From: an uncultured Eubacteriales bacterium
Lineage (GTDB): Bacteria; Bacillota; Clostridia; Peptostreptococcales; Anaerovoracaceae
Direction: 5' to 3'
Assembly: GCA_902773665.1 (NCBI GenBank)
Contig: CACYFF010000025.1
Span: 1 to 55,149, forward strand
Length of the DNA: 55,149 nt
The position numbers were made by a program, and so were the translations under genes. Shown piece after piece: positions 24,303 to 32,617 of this stretch (position 1 is its first letter; every line of letters starts with the position of its first letter). The notes below the pieces were generated by a model. The model searched no databases. It had not been told where the DNA came from and was given only the letters and a program-made list of their open reading frames with translations.

Positions 24303-27300
24303 ATGAAATTGCGAACAAAACATATTATTGAATATGTTCTTTGCCTTTTGCTTCTCCTTGGGAGTATCCCTAATGTAGTTTGGGCGGATGATGAAGAAAT
24401 ACAGGGTGACTTAAAGTCCTGGATAGACCCAGATCATAATATTTGGGTCAATTCTTCGGAATACGCATTAAACTGTATTCCAGCAGGCGTTCCAGAAGAA
24501 TATGGGGATGATTATTACAATGATGCATATTGCGCAGATGTAATACTTTCGAATGTTGATAAGGAAGAAGAATGCATTTTAGCCATTCAATCCATTTTTT
24601 TCTTCCCTGATGAGATTGATTACCACATGGAGACTGGATATGGCCTAATATCATCTCTTGGTTCCTCTTACGAAAATGTTGGTGATTATAATAAGATTAT
24701 TGCTGATGCAAAAAATCACTATTCCGAGGATGAGGAGGCTTTTCTGTTTAATGTTCAGCTAGATGAAGGTGAAGCACAGCTTGTTGTATTTCTGTATCTT
24801 GATGAATGTGTGGATGAGGATATCACCGGTTATCCGATTGTTTTGAATGTGTATTCGGAAGAAGCATTTAACAAGCAAATCAGATTAATCGATGTGAATC
24901 CTTCTTTTGGACAATTGGAAAACATTAACGCGCTTTTAGGCCTTCAGACTCGGAGCAATAAGCATCTGATCGGTTCGTTTGCAACATATTTGGTCGTACC
25001 ATGTGAACAGAACTTTGTTGATGTTACATTAACATTTAACGACAATAACTTTGATGTTTTCGTTAACGATAAAGAACAGGCCGCTATCTCAGCCGAGGAT
25101 AATACTTTGACTGTTACACTGAGTGCAGCGCCAAAAGACAGCAGTGGAAAACCTACAGACGCATCGAAAAATGTAATTCGCATCATCAAAACGGATGAGA
25201 ATACAGAAACAACTGATATGCGAACATATACGATTTGGGCTATCAATCAACGTTTTACTGATCTCCCCGATCGTGTTGTCGATTATCTCAGCATTAACTC
25301 CCAATATACGAATGATATGAGTGCTGGGGGTGATTTTGGTACAAGACCTATCAGATCCTTAGTGGGTAGCAACTATTCATCAGGAGGAAATGCTTCAGGC
25401 CCTGTTTCACTTGGGAATTTCGGTGGTTATATTGTTTATAAGTATGACGAACCTATTTTTGATGATTCCAACAACCCCTATGGTATTGACTTTATTACTT
25501 TTGGTAATTCAGTTGAAGGTAGTAATGAGTTTGGAGAAGTGGGACAGGTCTGGGTAAGTGAAGATGGAAATGATTGGTACGCTCTTGCCGGCGGTATGCA
25601 TTATGAAGATTATGCTGATTGGGATCATAGTGTAACTTATACTAAGCAGCAAGATGGAAGAGCCTCTTGGGTAGACAATCGTGGCAACAGCAGCAATGGC
25701 GGTGAACTTTACTATCCTTTGTCGAAATACTATCCATGGCACAATTTTACATCCAATGAGGAGACTACAATCACATTAAATGGCGTCTATTTTCCAGAGG
25801 ATTTCACAGATGATACTGGACATACACATGCACCTTTTGCTGGCTTTGGCTACACAGATTTGGGACAAAGAGGTACTACTTTAGATGAAGAAACTGGAAA
25901 ATGGAGTGTAACCGGGGCAAACACGGTTGAGAGCGAATACGAAATATTCGCTAGAAATATTGCAGGGAATCCCTATAATCCTTTGCAAGTGGATGAAAAT
26001 ACTGGCCGGAAGTTTATTTATACAACGGACGGTATGGATCTAGCATGGGCTGTTGATTCGCAAGGCCAACCTAAGAGTTTTACAAATGGAATTCACTACG
26101 TAAAAATTGTAACAGCAACGAACATCGTCAATTCTTCATTTGGTGAAAAATCTACCGAAGTCAACATGGTCCGGGTTGCACGGGCGAATGACAGCGCTGT
26201 CGGGGTCAGTGATCCTGTAAGCATTAGTATCGATGGAAACGAAGTCGTTAAGAATAATGGAACAACTGTCAATGGAACACCTGTTGGCGAAAGAAAAAAT
26301 GTATTCTGCTTTGACGATGTTGCCGTCGACGGCGAGTTTGAGGTAAAGGTGGATGCATCGGAAGGTTCCCACGTTTACATCAACAACAATCCTGAGACGA
26401 GCGTAACGTACGACAAGATCCCCGGCCACGATATCGTGCGCGTGATCGTACAGAACGACGAATGCGAACCCCTGATCTACGTCTTTAACCTGCGGCAGAT
26501 GACGGAGGATGAAAAGGCGGCAGCGGCCGTGGACGCATTAATCGAAGCGATCGGCGATCCGGCGGAAGTTACACTGGGGAGCGCTGCTGCGATCACCGCT
26601 GCGGAAGAAGCGTACAACGCTTTGACCGAAGATCAGAAGGCTCTTGTTAGCAAGACGAACGATCTGACTGCGGCCAGAACAAAGTACGACGAACTGGCAG
26701 CGGCTGCGGACAAGGCGAAAAAAGACCAGGCAGCCGCAAAGGGTGTCGATGATGCTATTGAGGCGCTGGGCGAGGTGCTGCTGAAGGACGAAGCCGCTGT
26801 AGTGGCAGCGAGAGCTGCTTACAACGCGCTGACGGACGATCAGAGGGCTCTCGTAAAGAACGAAGATGCTCTGAAAGCTGCAGAGGCAAAGATCGCGCAG
26901 CTGAAGGAAGATACACCGAAAGCGCAGGCTGTGGAAAAGCAGATCGCAGCTATCGGTGAGGTCACAAAGTACAAAGAAGAAGAGATCCAGAGCGCACGTA
27001 TTGCTTACGAAGCGTTAACAGATTCCCAGAAAGCACTCGTCGGCAATCTGGCTGTGCTGGAAGCGGCAGAAAAGGCTCTGGAAGACCTGAAGAGCGGCAG
27101 CGGCAGCGACGATACCATTAAGGTGACGTTCCGGCTGATCGGGTCAACGAAGTCCACGCAGGACGTAGATCTGAGCAAAGGCGAAGAGGGCTACTACACC
27201 GCGGAATACCAGAACTGGATCAAGACCAGGACCTATACCATGCACTCCGACGACTCTGTCTACGACCTGTTCGTAAAGGCGACCGGCGATGCAGGCATCG

Positions 27301-28229
27301 AGTCTAAGGGTGCGAATAAGGGTTATGTGAGCGCGGTCAAGGCGCCGGATTCCTTGGGCGGCTACTGGCTGGAGGAATTTACGAACGGCACATATTCCGG
27401 TTGGATGTACACCATGGACGGCAAGCATACGAACGCCATCAAGGATCAGAAGCTGAAGGATGGCGCGGATGTCGTGTTCCACTACGTAAACGACTACCGC
27501 TACGAGGTGGAGGACTGGTTCGACGAGCCGGCATATCCGGCTGCGGCAACGGACGGCGAGTTCTACAATCGCTGGCTGGAGGCTGCGGACGTGCGCCCAG
27601 GAAGCCAGGGCGGAACAACACCGGTCGATCCGGCAGCGGAACAACCCGTGGAGACGCCCGAAAACCCGGGAGGCGCAGCTGATCGGTTTATCGATGTAGA
27701 GGCGAACGATTGGTTTGCGGGCTCTGTGGATTACGCGGTGGAGAAGGGATTTATGACCGGCACCGGTGCGGATACCTTCAGCCCGGACAAGGAGCTCACC
27801 CGCGGCATGCTGGTCTCCATGCTGTACAGCCTGGAAGGCGTACCGGCAGAGGACGGCAAGACTGCGTTCGGCGACGTCAAGACGAGCGACTGGTTTGCCA
27901 AAGGTGTGGATTGGGCCGTAGAGAACGGCGTGGCTGCAGGCTACGGCGAGAACTTCGGGCCGGACGACGACATCACCCGCGAGCAGATGGTCGTTATGCT
28001 GTACGGCTATGCGAAGCTGAAAGGCTATACGCTGGCGGAAGGTGCGGATCTGTCCGCTTACAAAGATACAGACGAGATCAGCACCTGGGCACTGGAAGCT
28101 GTTCGGTGGGCGAAGGGTGCAAACCTGATCACCGGACGGAGCGCGGATATGCTGGCGCCGAAGGGCACCACGACCCGTGCGGAAGCGGCTACGATCCTCC
28201 GGAATTTCCTGGAGAATGTGGCGAAATAG
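24303..28229 (+). CDS. 1308-residue SLH-anchored multidomain surface protein with DUF4430
   Basis: Domains in order: signal peptide 1-28; unrecognised beta region to about 340; a module at about 345-630 (SLGNFGGYIVYKYDEPI, GQVWVSEDGNDWYALAG, MDLAWAVDSQGQPKSF, FGEKSTEV) that I recall from Bacteroidetes surface proteins encoded near BtuB/BtuG; an Ig-like repeat at 670-733; three alanine-rich helical repeats at 738-930, each with a YNALTEDQKALV-type motif; a DUF4430 domain at 935-1070 with SGWMYTMDGK; and three SLH domains at 1128-1305 that would bind cell-wall polymer. The first two thirds of the gene are AT-rich and the last third GC-rich, switching at about 26.2-26.3 kb. Cobalamin-riboswitch control and the domains suggest a surface corrinoid binder. 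Confidence 0.75.
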   Translation: MKLRTKHIIEYVLCLLLLLGSIPNVVWADDEEIQGDLKSWIDPDHNIWVNSSEYALNCIPAGVPEEYGDDYYNDAYCADVILSNVDKEEECILAIQSIFFFPDEIDYHMETGYGLISSLGSSYENVGDYNKIIADAKNHYSEDEEAFLFNVQLDEGEAQLVVFLYLDECVDEDITGYPIVLNVYSEEAFNKQIRLIDVNPSFGQLENINALLGLQTRSNKHLIGSFATYLVVPCEQNFVDVTLTFNDNNFDVFVNDKEQAAISAEDNTLTVTLSAAPKDSSGKPTDASKNVIRIIKTDENTETTDMRTYTIWAINQRFTDLPDRVVDYLSINSQYTNDMSAGGDFGTRPIRSLVGSNYSSGGNASGPVSLGNFGGYIVYKYDEPIFDDSNNPYGIDFITFGNSVEGSNEFGEVGQVWVSEDGNDWYALAGGMHYEDYADWDHSVTYTKQQDGRASWVDNRGNSSNGGELYYPLSKYYPWHNFTSNEETTITLNGVYFPEDFTDDTGHTHAPFAGFGYTDLGQRGTTLDEETGKWSVTGANTVESEYEIFARNIAGNPYNPLQVDENTGRKFIYTTDGMDLAWAVDSQGQPKSFTNGIHYVKIVTATNIVNSSFGEKSTEVNMVRVARANDSAVGVSDPVSISIDGNEVVKNNGTTVNGTPVGERKNVFCFDDVAVDGEFEVKVDASEGSHVYINNNPETSVTYDKIPGHDIVRVIVQNDECEPLIYVFNLRQMTEDEKAAAAVDALIEAIGDPAEVTLGSAAAITAAEEAYNALTEDQKALVSKTNDLTAARTKYDELAAAADKAKKDQAAAKGVDDAIEALGEVLLKDEAAVVAARAAYNALTDDQRALVKNEDALKAAEAKIAQLKEDTPKAQAVEKQIAAIGEVTKYKEEEIQSARIAYEALTDSQKALVGNLAVLEAAEKALEDLKSGSGSDDTIKVTFRLIGSTKSTQDVDLSKGEEGYYTAEYQNWIKTRTYTMHSDDSVYDLFVKATGDAGIESKGANKGYVSAVKAPDSLGGYWLEEFTNGTYSGWMYTMDGKHTNAIKDQKLKDGADVVFHYVNDYRYEVEDWFDEPAYPAAATDGEFYNRWLEAADVRPGSQGGTTPVDPAAEQPVETPENPGGAADRFIDVEANDWFAGSVDYAVEKGFMTGTGADTFSPDKELTRGMLVSMLYSLEGVPAEDGKTAFGDVKTSDWFAKGVDWAVENGVAAGYGENFGPDDDITREQMVVMLYGYAKLKGYTLAEGADLSAYKDTDEISTWALEAVRWAKGANLITGRSADMLAPKGTTTRAEAATILRNFLENVAK

Positions 28230-28243
28230 GATTACATGGAATG

Positions 28244-28267
28244 GCCGGCCCTGCGGGGCCGGCTTTT
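28244..28267 (+). terminator. terminator of the first cobalamin operon
   Basis: GCCGGCCC (28244-28251) pairs with GGGCCGGC (28256-28263), followed by TTTT. Confidence 0.8.
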
Positions 28268-28277
28268 CTATCGGGGC

Positions 28278-28338
28278 TTGACTTAGCCGTTCGGCGCAGT
28301 TTAGAATATTGAATAAAGAATATAGTCGTTCGGCTAAG
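28278..28338 (+). promoter_or_regulatory. hipBA promoter and operator pair
   Basis: TTGACT (28278-28283) with TAGAAT (28302-28307), 18-base spacer. Two related sites flank it: CTTAGCCGTTCGGC (28282-28295) and GTCGTTCGGCTAAG (28325-28338), arranged as inverted copies. They are likely HipB binding sites giving autorepression. Confidence 0.6.
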
Positions 28339-28353
28339 AAGGAGGGCTTCCCC

Positions 28354-28569
28354 ATGATCACGGATGCAAAGTCATTTGGCAAAGCGATCCGCCAGCGACG
28401 GAAAGATCTAGGTTACACGCAGGCGTTTCTTTCCGATTTCAGCGGGTTCAGCGTTAGCTTTATCTCAGATCTGGAAAATGGAAAGAGTACCGCAGAACTC
28501 GGTAAATCGATCTATCTGGCAAATCTTTTGGGGCTGGACTGCAGCCTGACGCCTAGGAGTAAGGTATGA
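28354..28569 (+). CDS. hipB: HipB-like antitoxin (XRE helix-turn-helix)
   Basis: A 71-residue XRE repressor: FGKAIRQRRKDLGYTQAFLS then VSFISDLENGKS is the helix-turn-helix. It should repress the operon and bind HipA. The ATG at 28354 follows GGAGGG; the longer frame from 28309 has no RBS and would start just after the -10 box. It overlaps hipA by 4 bases (ATGA). Confidence 0.85.
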   Translation: MITDAKSFGKAIRQRRKDLGYTQAFLSDFSGFSVSFISDLENGKSTAELGKSIYLANLLGLDCSLTPRSKV

Positions 28570-29843
28570 AGACACTGACAGTCAGTTTGGAACGCAAGGG
28601 AATTCTGGTGCCTGTCGGAAGTATAAGCGGAGACAATGCTGCAGATTCCCGATTCTGTTATTCAGAAGAATATCTTAACGATCCCGGCGCAGTTGCGCTA
28701 TCGATCAGTCTTCCTCTCCGGGAAGAACCGTATTTGCCTTATCAGACTGCAAGTTTCTTTGAGGGACTGCTGCCGGAAGGGTTTACCCGTCGTTCTGTTG
28801 CCCAGTGGATGCATGTGGACGAGGATGATTATCTCTCCATCCTGCATGGACTTGGGCGCGAATGCCTCGGAGCTGTCTGCATTACAACAGAAGGCGAAAC
28901 GATGGGGGCTTCTTATGAACGGGTCACAGAACAGCAGATCCGGGACCTTGCGGCGGAAGGCGCTGTGAGATCCACAGAACTTGTAATGAGGTCGCACTTA
29001 TCTTTAGCCGGGGCGTCCGGAAAGGTCGGTTTGTATTATTCGGGTCAGGAGGATGCCTGGTATCTGCCCCGGGGCATTGCTGCAAGCACGCATATCGTAA
29101 AGCAAAGTCACGTAAGACTGGATTCCCTTGTGACAAATGAGCAGCTTTCGCTCAGGACCGCATCGCGCTGCGGCATTTCGATCCCGAATAGTTTTATTAT
29201 CAACACGGGAAACGGTGAAGAGAGAGAAGTACTGTTCGCAACCGAGCGTTTCGACCGCGTTTTTACGGCTGATTCAAAAATGGTCGACGGTTTGCGCTGT
29301 CCGAACAGACTCCATCAGGAAGATTTCGCACAGGCAATGGGAATCCATTCTCTGGCTAAATATGAACAGGAGCCGGACACCCATATGAAGGGCATGTTTG
29401 ACATTCTGCGGAAATATTCATCGGATCCGGTCTCTGATCAGATGCGGCTTTGGGATATCATCGTATTTGATTATCTGATCGGAAATACCGATGCGCACAT
29501 TAAAAATTTCTCCTTACGGTATGATCCCGATCTGCAGGGCATCCGCTTGGCGCCGGCATATGACATTGTAAGTACCGTTATCTATGACCAGAGTACGCGC
29601 GACATGGCATTCCGGATCGGCGGAGTCCACTCCATTGATGAGATCACTTCGGATGATTTTCGGGCAGCGGCTGCAGATGTCGGCCTCGGCGGGCGAATGG
29701 CTATGCGCCGATACGAACAGATGTGCCGGCAATTCCGGACCGCACTCAGGCGATCAACAGAGGAACTCATTGCTTCCGGTTATCCCAAAGCGGCAGAAAT
29801 AGAACGCCGCATCCTTGAGCGCGGGGGAATCGCGAAAAACTGA
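28566..29843 (+). CDS. hipA: HipA-like serine/threonine kinase toxin
   Basis: A 425-residue HipA. The N-terminal HipA domain has SLPLREEPY and FFEGLLPEG. The kinase core shows the ATP-binding ASTHIVKQS, the catalytic loop NTDAHIKNFSL (Asp and Asn in place), and the metal site APAYDIVST. HipA homologues phosphorylate glutamyl-tRNA synthetase or other targets and cause growth arrest. Full length and apparently intact, coupled to hipB. Confidence 0.92.
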   Translation: MKTLTVSLERKGILVPVGSISGDNAADSRFCYSEEYLNDPGAVALSISLPLREEPYLPYQTASFFEGLLPEGFTRRSVAQWMHVDEDDYLSILHGLGRECLGAVCITTEGETMGASYERVTEQQIRDLAAEGAVRSTELVMRSHLSLAGASGKVGLYYSGQEDAWYLPRGIAASTHIVKQSHVRLDSLVTNEQLSLRTASRCGISIPNSFIINTGNGEEREVLFATERFDRVFTADSKMVDGLRCPNRLHQEDFAQAMGIHSLAKYEQEPDTHMKGMFDILRKYSSDPVSDQMRLWDIIVFDYLIGNTDAHIKNFSLRYDPDLQGIRLAPAYDIVSTVIYDQSTRDMAFRIGGVHSIDEITSDDFRAAAADVGLGGRMAMRRYEQMCRQFRTALRRSTEELIASGYPKAAEIERRILERGGIAKN

Positions 29844-29872
29844 GATGAAAGGTATATAAAGATAAAGCAGAA

Positions 29873-29897
29873 GCCGGCCCTTCGGGGCCGGTCTTTT
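29873..29897 (+). terminator. hipBA terminator
   Basis: GCCGGCCC (29873-29880) pairs with GGGCCGGT (29885-29892), followed by CTTTT. Nearly the same stem as the 28244 terminator. Confidence 0.8.
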
Positions 29898-29978
29898 GGT
29901 GGAAGGAAATGGCAGGAATATATTGACATGGTAAAATATGTATGTTAGTATCATTCTGCCAGTATTGTCGAAGGCACA

Positions 29979-30021
29979 TTGAATAATGGCTAAAATAATA
30001 TATAATAAAATTAGCTATTAT
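29979..30021 (+). promoter_or_regulatory. phd-PIN promoter inside an inverted repeat
   Basis: TTGAAT (29979-29984), 16-base spacer, TATAAT (30001-30006). ATAATGGCTAA (29983-29993) and TTAGCTATTAT (30011-30021) are inverted with one mismatch and bracket the -10, as expected for autorepression by Phd. Confidence 0.6.
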
Positions 30022-30033
30022 GGAGGTGGCCGA

Positions 30034-30276
30034 ATGACTCATATTGTTGCAACCGCTACGGAAATTCAGAATAATTTCGGGAAATATCTCGCCATGATCA
30101 TGAATGGAAATCAGGTTATCATAACGAAAAACGGACAGGAAGTTGGGCGCATGCTTCCAAAAGATACTTCTGTCACTTTTTTGACAGATTCTTTGGTCGG
30201 TGCTTTAAAACATGCATCCGATATGGAAGATCCCAGGGAAGAGAGGATACGGGAACATTATGACGTTACTGATTGA
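30034..30276 (+). CDS. Phd/YefM-type antitoxin
   Basis: An 80-residue Phd/YefM protein: VATATEIQNNFGKYLAMIMN then QVIITKNGQEVGRMLP is the N-terminal DNA-binding dimer domain; the rest is the flexible toxin-binding tail. The ATG at 30034 follows TGGAGGTGG. The PIN toxin gene overlaps by 17 bases. Confidence 0.87.
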   Translation: MTHIVATATEIQNNFGKYLAMIMNGNQVIITKNGQEVGRMLPKDTSVTFLTDSLVGALKHASDMEDPREERIREHYDVTD

Positions 30277-30667
30277 TGCCAATATCCTGCTGGATGTACT
30301 GATGGATCGGCAGCCGTTTACGCAATCTTCTTCTTTGGTGTGGAAACTGTGCGAGACCGGACTTGTTCGCGGGTATGTAAGCGTGTTGTCTTTTGCCGAT
30401 ATCGTAAATATCATGCGCAAGTCTCTTAGCCCCGATAAGACAGAATCTTTACTGAGAAGTCTTGCCCAGATCTTTTTATTCGCCGATCTTCGTTTTAAAG
30501 ATCTGCAGAAAGCCGCGGGAATGCGCTGGGGAGATTATGAGGATGCGGTCCAGGTGACCGCAGCGAGGGCCGTCGCAGCAGACTATATCGTGACCCGAAA
30601 TCTGAAAGACTACCGACAAAGCCCGGTTCCGGCCATTCTTCCGGAACAATTGTGTGCGATGTTTTAA
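30260..30667 (+). CDS. PIN-domain ribonuclease toxin (VapC-like)
   Basis: A 135-residue PIN-domain protein. LLIDANILLDVLMDR contains the first catalytic Asp, SVLSFADIVNIMRKS follows, and WGDYEDAVQVTAAR plus DYIVTRNLKDYR supply the remaining acidic residues. It should be a Mg-dependent RNase held by the upstream Phd-type antitoxin. The start at 30260 lies in the antitoxin gene; the longer frame to 30212 would overlap more and lacks homology. Confidence 0.88.
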   Translation: MTLLIDANILLDVLMDRQPFTQSSSLVWKLCETGLVRGYVSVLSFADIVNIMRKSLSPDKTESLLRSLAQIFLFADLRFKDLQKAAGMRWGDYEDAVQVTAARAVAADYIVTRNLKDYRQSPVPAILPEQLCAMF

Positions 30668-30683
30668 TCAGAAAACCGTTTGC

Positions 30684-30712
30684 TTGAACACATAAGATAA
30701 CCATGTTAAAAT
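30684..30712 (+). promoter_or_regulatory. promoter of the second cobalamin-riboswitch operon
   Basis: TTGAAC (30684-30689), 17-base spacer, TAAAAT (30707-30712) with TG one base before it. Confidence 0.65.
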
Positions 30713-30721
30713 AAACGAAAC

Positions 30722-30835
30722 GCGCATGTGCCTCTTCGTTGGAAGCGGTTAAAAGCGAATCCGGTGCGAACCCGGAACAGACCCGCTACTGTGATTGAAC
30801 GCTTGCCGTTCATAAGTCAGGATCCCTGCATGCGC
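30722..30835 (+). ncRNA. cobalamin riboswitch, short (class II-like) form
   Basis: P1 is GCGCATG (30722-30728) with CATGCGC (30829-30835). The core has ATCCGGTGCGAACCCGGAA, the conserved ACCCGCTACTGTGAT and the 3' box AAGTCAGGATCCCTGCATG. The CACTGG/GGGAAGG peripheral domain of the 22.9-kb riboswitch is replaced by a short hairpin (GAACGC...GTTC). Short forms are typical of class II aptamers, which tend to prefer smaller beta ligands such as methyl- or aquocobalamin. A terminator follows at 30882. Confidence 0.92.
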
Positions 30836-30881
30836 TGTGCTTTTCAGGCGATGTTCCGGAAGGCATGCGCAGTAAATGCGG

Positions 30882-30911
30882 ACTGCAGTACGTTTGTACT
30901 GCAGTTTTTTC
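30882..30911 (+). terminator. terminator of the second cobalamin riboswitch
   Basis: ACTGCAGTAC (30882-30891) pairs with GTACTGCAGT (30896-30905), followed by T residues. It ends 17 bases before the first start codon. Confidence 0.92.
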
Positions 30912-30927
30912 ATATAAGGGGGGACCT

Positions 30928-32592
30928 ATGAAACATTGCAAAAAACGGATCATAGCGCTGCTTTTGGTCACAGCCATGATGCTTTGCTGTCTGCCGGCTG
31001 GCATTTTTGCAGCGGATAATGCAGATCTGCAGAAAGCTGTAGCATTGTCCGCAGCCTATATGCAAAAGGCAGTAAAAGACCCTCAGCCGGGTACCGTAGG
31101 CGGGGAGTGGGCGATCCTCGGACTTGCCCGCAGCGGTATCGATGTGCCGGAAGAATATTATCAGGATTACTACAGTGCTGTGGAGGAATATGTGTCTGCG
31201 GCGAAAGGTGTGCTGCACGAAAAGAAGTACACCGAGTATTCCCGCATGGTGATCGGCGTTTCCGCCATCGGCAAGGACGCCCGCAACGTGGCTGGCTACG
31301 ATCTGACGAAAGCGCTGGGTGACTATGACAAGACTATCTGGCAGGGTTTAAACGGACCGATCTGGGCGCTCATCGCGCTGGATTCCCGCAATTATCCTAT
31401 GCCGGTCAACCCCGAGGCCAAGACCCAGGCCACCCGTCAGATGTATATAGACTGCATCCTTTCGCGCCAGCTTCCGGACGGCGGATGGAGCCTTACCGGC
31501 GGTACGGATTCCGCTGCGGCGGGGGACCAGATCTCCGATCCGGACATTACCGGCATGGCGCTGCAGGCGCTGTCGAAATACATGGATCAGCCTGCGGTGG
31601 CGAAAGCCGTGGACGAGGCGCTGCACTGCATGAGTAAGCGGCAGAACGCGGACGGCGGCTACGGCACCTGGGGCGTAAACAACTGTGAGAGCGCTGTTCA
31701 GATCCTGGTAGGGCTGTGCGAACTGGGCATCTCCCCGGACGACCCCCGTTTTGTAAAGAACGGTCATTCCGTTTTGGATAATATTTTCAGCTACCGAACA
31801 GCAGCCGGCGGGTTCCGGCATACGGCGGACGGCTCCGGCAACAATCAGATGACCGCGGAGCAGGGCTTTTACGGCATCGTGGCAGCGCTGCGTCTGCAGG
31901 AGGGAAAAAACAGCTTGTATTCCATGAGCGATTGTATTCGGATCGCGGACACGGAAGAACAGCAGGCTGCACGGGGCACCGGACTTCCGGGAAAAGATCC
32001 TGCGTTGCAGTCCGTACCCATTACATCGCCTGGTACGACGTTTGAAGATGCAGAGCTTCACGACAATGTAGCAGCCATCGAAGCCATGGCGGCGCGGGGC
32101 ATCCTGACCGGATATCCCGACGGTACGTTTCGTCCGGAACGGACGCTTACCCGGGCGGAGTTCTGCGCTATGGTGACCGCGGCACTGGGGCTGTCGGCGG
32201 AATCGGAGAATGCCTTTGACGACACGCAGGGGCACTGGGCGAGCGGCCGGATCGCAGCGGCTTATCGATACGGGATCGCGGCCGGAACAGGCGGCGGTAA
32301 ATTTAATCCGGGCGGAACGATCACAAAGCAGGAGGCGGCAACGATGGTCGCAGCAGCTGCGAAGCTTTGCGGCATGGATATCGAACGGGATGCTGTGCAG
32401 ATCCGCGATGCGCTGGCTTCCTTCGGCGATTATACCCAGTCTGCCCAGTGGGCGAGAAAATATCTGGCCTTTTGTTACAACAGCGGTATACTGGACGACA
32501 GCGCCCTGAATATCGAACCTCTGAAGGCGGTCACCCGGGCGGAAGTTGCGCAGATGCTCTTCAATCTTTTAAGCGAAGCGAATTTGTTGTAA
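30928..32592 (+). CDS. SLH-anchored alpha/alpha-barrel protein, transcobalamin alpha-domain-like
   Basis: A 554-residue exported protein. Signal peptide 1-29 (LLPAGIFAA-like end). Residues 30-345 are helical repeats of the terpenoid-cyclase/prenyltransferase barrel, the fold of the intrinsic factor/transcobalamin alpha domain: LPDGGWSLTGG, DPDITGMALQALSKY, QNADGGYGTWG and ESAVQILVGLCELGISPDD. Residues 370-554 are three SLH repeats (GILTGYPDGTFRPER, TLTRAEFCAMV) for cell-wall anchoring. The start at 30928 follows AAGGGGGG. First gene behind the short cobalamin riboswitch; the next gene is a DUF4430 protein, so the two may be the split halves of a transcobalamin-like binder. Confidence 0.8.
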   Translation: MKHCKKRIIALLLVTAMMLCCLPAGIFAADNADLQKAVALSAAYMQKAVKDPQPGTVGGEWAILGLARSGIDVPEEYYQDYYSAVEEYVSAAKGVLHEKKYTEYSRMVIGVSAIGKDARNVAGYDLTKALGDYDKTIWQGLNGPIWALIALDSRNYPMPVNPEAKTQATRQMYIDCILSRQLPDGGWSLTGGTDSAAAGDQISDPDITGMALQALSKYMDQPAVAKAVDEALHCMSKRQNADGGYGTWGVNNCESAVQILVGLCELGISPDDPRFVKNGHSVLDNIFSYRTAAGGFRHTADGSGNNQMTAEQGFYGIVAALRLQEGKNSLYSMSDCIRIADTEEQQAARGTGLPGKDPALQSVPITSPGTTFEDAELHDNVAAIEAMAARGILTGYPDGTFRPERTLTRAEFCAMVTAALGLSAESENAFDDTQGHWASGRIAAAYRYGIAAGTGGGKFNPGGTITKQEAATMVAAAAKLCGMDIERDAVQIRDALASFGDYTQSAQWARKYLAFCYNSGILDDSALNIEPLKAVTRAEVAQMLFNLLSEANLL

Positions 32593-32617
32593 TAGTAAGG
32601 GACGAGGACGGCTCTTT

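Noticed and set aside
26518-27095. Alanine-rich repeats in the 1308-residue protein as a low-complexity artefact
   Set aside because: Three units share the same YxALTxxQxALV pattern with different surrounding residues, so they are real diverged helical repeats.
27144-28382. 412-codon minus-strand frame under the SLH region
   Set aside because: It mirrors the GC-rich end of the SLH gene and has no recognisable motif or start signal.
20550-30667. Prophage or transposon carrying the toxin-antitoxin genes
   Set aside because: No integrase, transposase, structural phage gene, tRNA-adjacent attachment site or terminal repeats could be seen.
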